Assembly (NCBI RefSeq): GCF_018873765.1
Contig: NC_057925.1
Location: 58,974,970-59,038,969 of the forward strand
Direction: 5' to 3'
Length of the DNA: 64,000 nucleotides
From: Telopea speciosissima
Lineage: Eukaryota; Streptophyta; Magnoliopsida; Proteales; Proteaceae
Shown: one piece after another, positions 62,676 through 64,000 of the stretch
How positions within the stretch are numbered: the first letter of the stretch is position 1
Layout of the letters: the number at the start of each line of letters is the position of its first letter
Made by a program: the position numbers and the translations under genes
Notes under the pieces: model-generated
Databases searched by the model: none
What the model saw: the letters and a program-made list of their open reading frames with translations, nothing else
Told to the model about the DNA's origin: nothing

Positions 62676-63128
62676 ACCCCAAAACATTATGTATGGTGCG
62701 GACTGCTGGGCAATTAAGAAGCAGCACGTAGATAACCTAAGTGTGGCAGAGATGAGGATGTTGAGATGGATATGTGACAAGTTGGGAGTAGCCTCTATAA
62801 GAAGCAGCGCAAAAACATCAAGATTAAGAAGGATAAAGTAAGGAATGAACAGATTAGAGCTGAGTTGAGGGTAGCCCCTATACATGAGAAGCTTCGAGAG
62901 AGTCATTAGAGGCGGCATGGTCATATCCAACGGAGGCCTTGAGATGCACTAGTACGAGGGAGTGATTTGATTCAGATTGAAGGACCTAAAAGAACTAGGG
63001 GCAGGCCTATAATGACCCTAGTAGAAGTAATGAGGAAAGACATGCAAAGGTTGGGCCTTGTCTCAAGTATGGCCTCGAATAGAGCTGTCTAGAGGACATC
63101 GATTAGGTGGGTATTGCTGAGTTTTGTC
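62676..63128 (+). mobile_element. Second RTE 3' fragment, directly behind the first
   Basis: TATGGTGCGGACTGCTGGGC, GCAGAGATGAGGATGTTGAG, then the terminal phrase CTCGAATAGAGCTGTC and TTTTGTCGATGTTGTTC. Same orientation as the first copy and starting where its GTT tail ends. Confidence 0.75.
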
Positions 63129-64000
63129 GATGTTGTTCTTCTACTATTATTGCTAATATTTGTTGCAATTTACAACCCTCATAGCTGAGGCTCTTCTTCT
63201 GACCATTAGAACGCGAGTACAAGAATACAGAAGATTCAAGACATAAAGACATCCATGGACAATGATTTTGGAAGCTAAAGACCTCCATCAGTGAATAGAT
63301 GTCAAAAAGGATGGAGGGAGAAAACACACGCAAGCAGACATAGAATCAGGATGAGTAAATTTATGGCCTTCTATGTACCCTTTGAGAACCCAAATTGTGA
63401 AGCTTATACAGATTAGACTTCACCTATAGTGATCTCAAATCTAAATAGTAACGCATTGACGTTCAGAAAGCAATATAATTTTCAGTCTTAGTATCACACA
63501 TATGTTTGTGTAGAGTGCAGTAAAATTTTCAGTTCAAGTGTTACATGTTCAATTTTCCTAAATGGGGATGGGAGACCATTACTATTCAGAAGGCCTGCAA
63601 AGTCACTAGTTAAGGATTAAAATATGAACAGCTGATTCAAGTGTTACAATTCAGAAGGCCTGCTTACATGTCCATAACAGTTATAGGAGCATCTATTAAC
63701 CCCCTTAACAGTTTTCTTGACCCAGTTTGTGAAATCTCCTTCATGAGTGGGAAGAAGAACTTCGAATCTGAGAGAGAAATGCGAGCTAATTTACTGCTAG
63801 CATGTCAGACACGTGAGCTGGATGTCTTCTCTGTCTGTCGCGCGTTATATGGATGCAATAGTAACCGAAACAATACCGATTACTGAAACCCCGGGTGAAT
63901 TCCTGTGAGTGGTGAAATCAAACCGACAACTTCTCTCAAAAGTAACATCAATACGATAAACTAAAACCTCTCTAAACCCAAAAACTTAACATTCCACAAC
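63129..64000. other. No recognisable feature at the right edge
   Basis: Searched for the missing first exon of the PWI-RRM gene (expected wording around EFMGDYTDDTLV) and found none on the minus strand. A CACGTG core is at 63810-63815. A short duplicated phrase ATTCAGAAGGCCTGC occurs at 63586 and 63651. No ORF is credible. Confidence 0.5.

Noticed and set aside
63641..63886. First exon of the PWI-RRM gene near the right edge
   Set aside because: Both strands were read for the expected N-terminal PWI wording; nothing matches. The exon is more likely outside the window.

Overview
This is a plant nuclear DNA window. The protein-coding genes have many short exons with GT-AG introns. It contains plant-specific families (COMT-type methyltransferase, arabinogalactan peptides, plant NIMA-related kinase), and most of the rest is angiosperm transposable-element debris (Au-type SINEs, RTE LINEs ending in GTT repeats, Ty1/copia, TRIM, MITEs). 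I cannot name the species. The mix fits a flowering plant with a repeat-rich genome.

Layout. 1-2.3 kb: decayed LINE ORF1 next to a Mutator-like element whose ~245-bp terminal inverted repeats enclose a broken F-box gene (Pack-MULE architecture). 2.9-5.9 kb (+): four-exon class II O-methyltransferase of 362 aa, followed directly by a solo LTR with a perfect 5-bp target duplication. 6.9-10 kb: repeats including a 409-bp TRIM. 10.6 kb and 13.2 kb (+): two tiny secreted arabinogalactan-peptide genes, separated by several fold-back MITEs. 14-14.5 kb: 5'-truncated LINE 3' end with poly(A). 15.1-16.0 kb (+): single-exon gene for a predicted organellar membrane protein. 16.3-22.1 kb (-): 13-exon NIMA-related (NEK5/NEK6-type) kinase of 655 aa. 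25.8-28.2 kb (-): 8-exon DNAJC9-like J-protein of 284 aa. 28.6-44.3 kb: gene-free block made largely of one locally multiplied set of repeat modules, with nested insertions (a LINE inside a module, and a solo LTR inside that LINE). 45.6-61.5 kb (-): RNA-binding protein gene with a Nab2/ZC3H14-like PWI-type N-terminal fold and a C-terminal RRM. Its first exon(s) lie beyond the window end and one intron is about 13 kb long. That intron holds a nested stack: RTE LINE, interrupted by an Au SINE and by a 6.95-kb Ty1/copia element, which is itself interrupted by a 1.3-kb DNA transposon. 61.8-63.1 kb (+): two adjacent RTE remnants, one carrying a 63-bp MITE.

The host genes do not form an operon or an obvious cluster: they are specialised metabolism (OMT), cell wall/surface (AG peptides), cell growth and cytoskeleton signalling (NEK), chaperone/histone handling (DNAJC9-like) and nuclear RNA metabolism (PWI-RRM). 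Exon models were deduced by eye from splice signals, reading-frame continuity and remembered family sequences. No alignment or database search was run.
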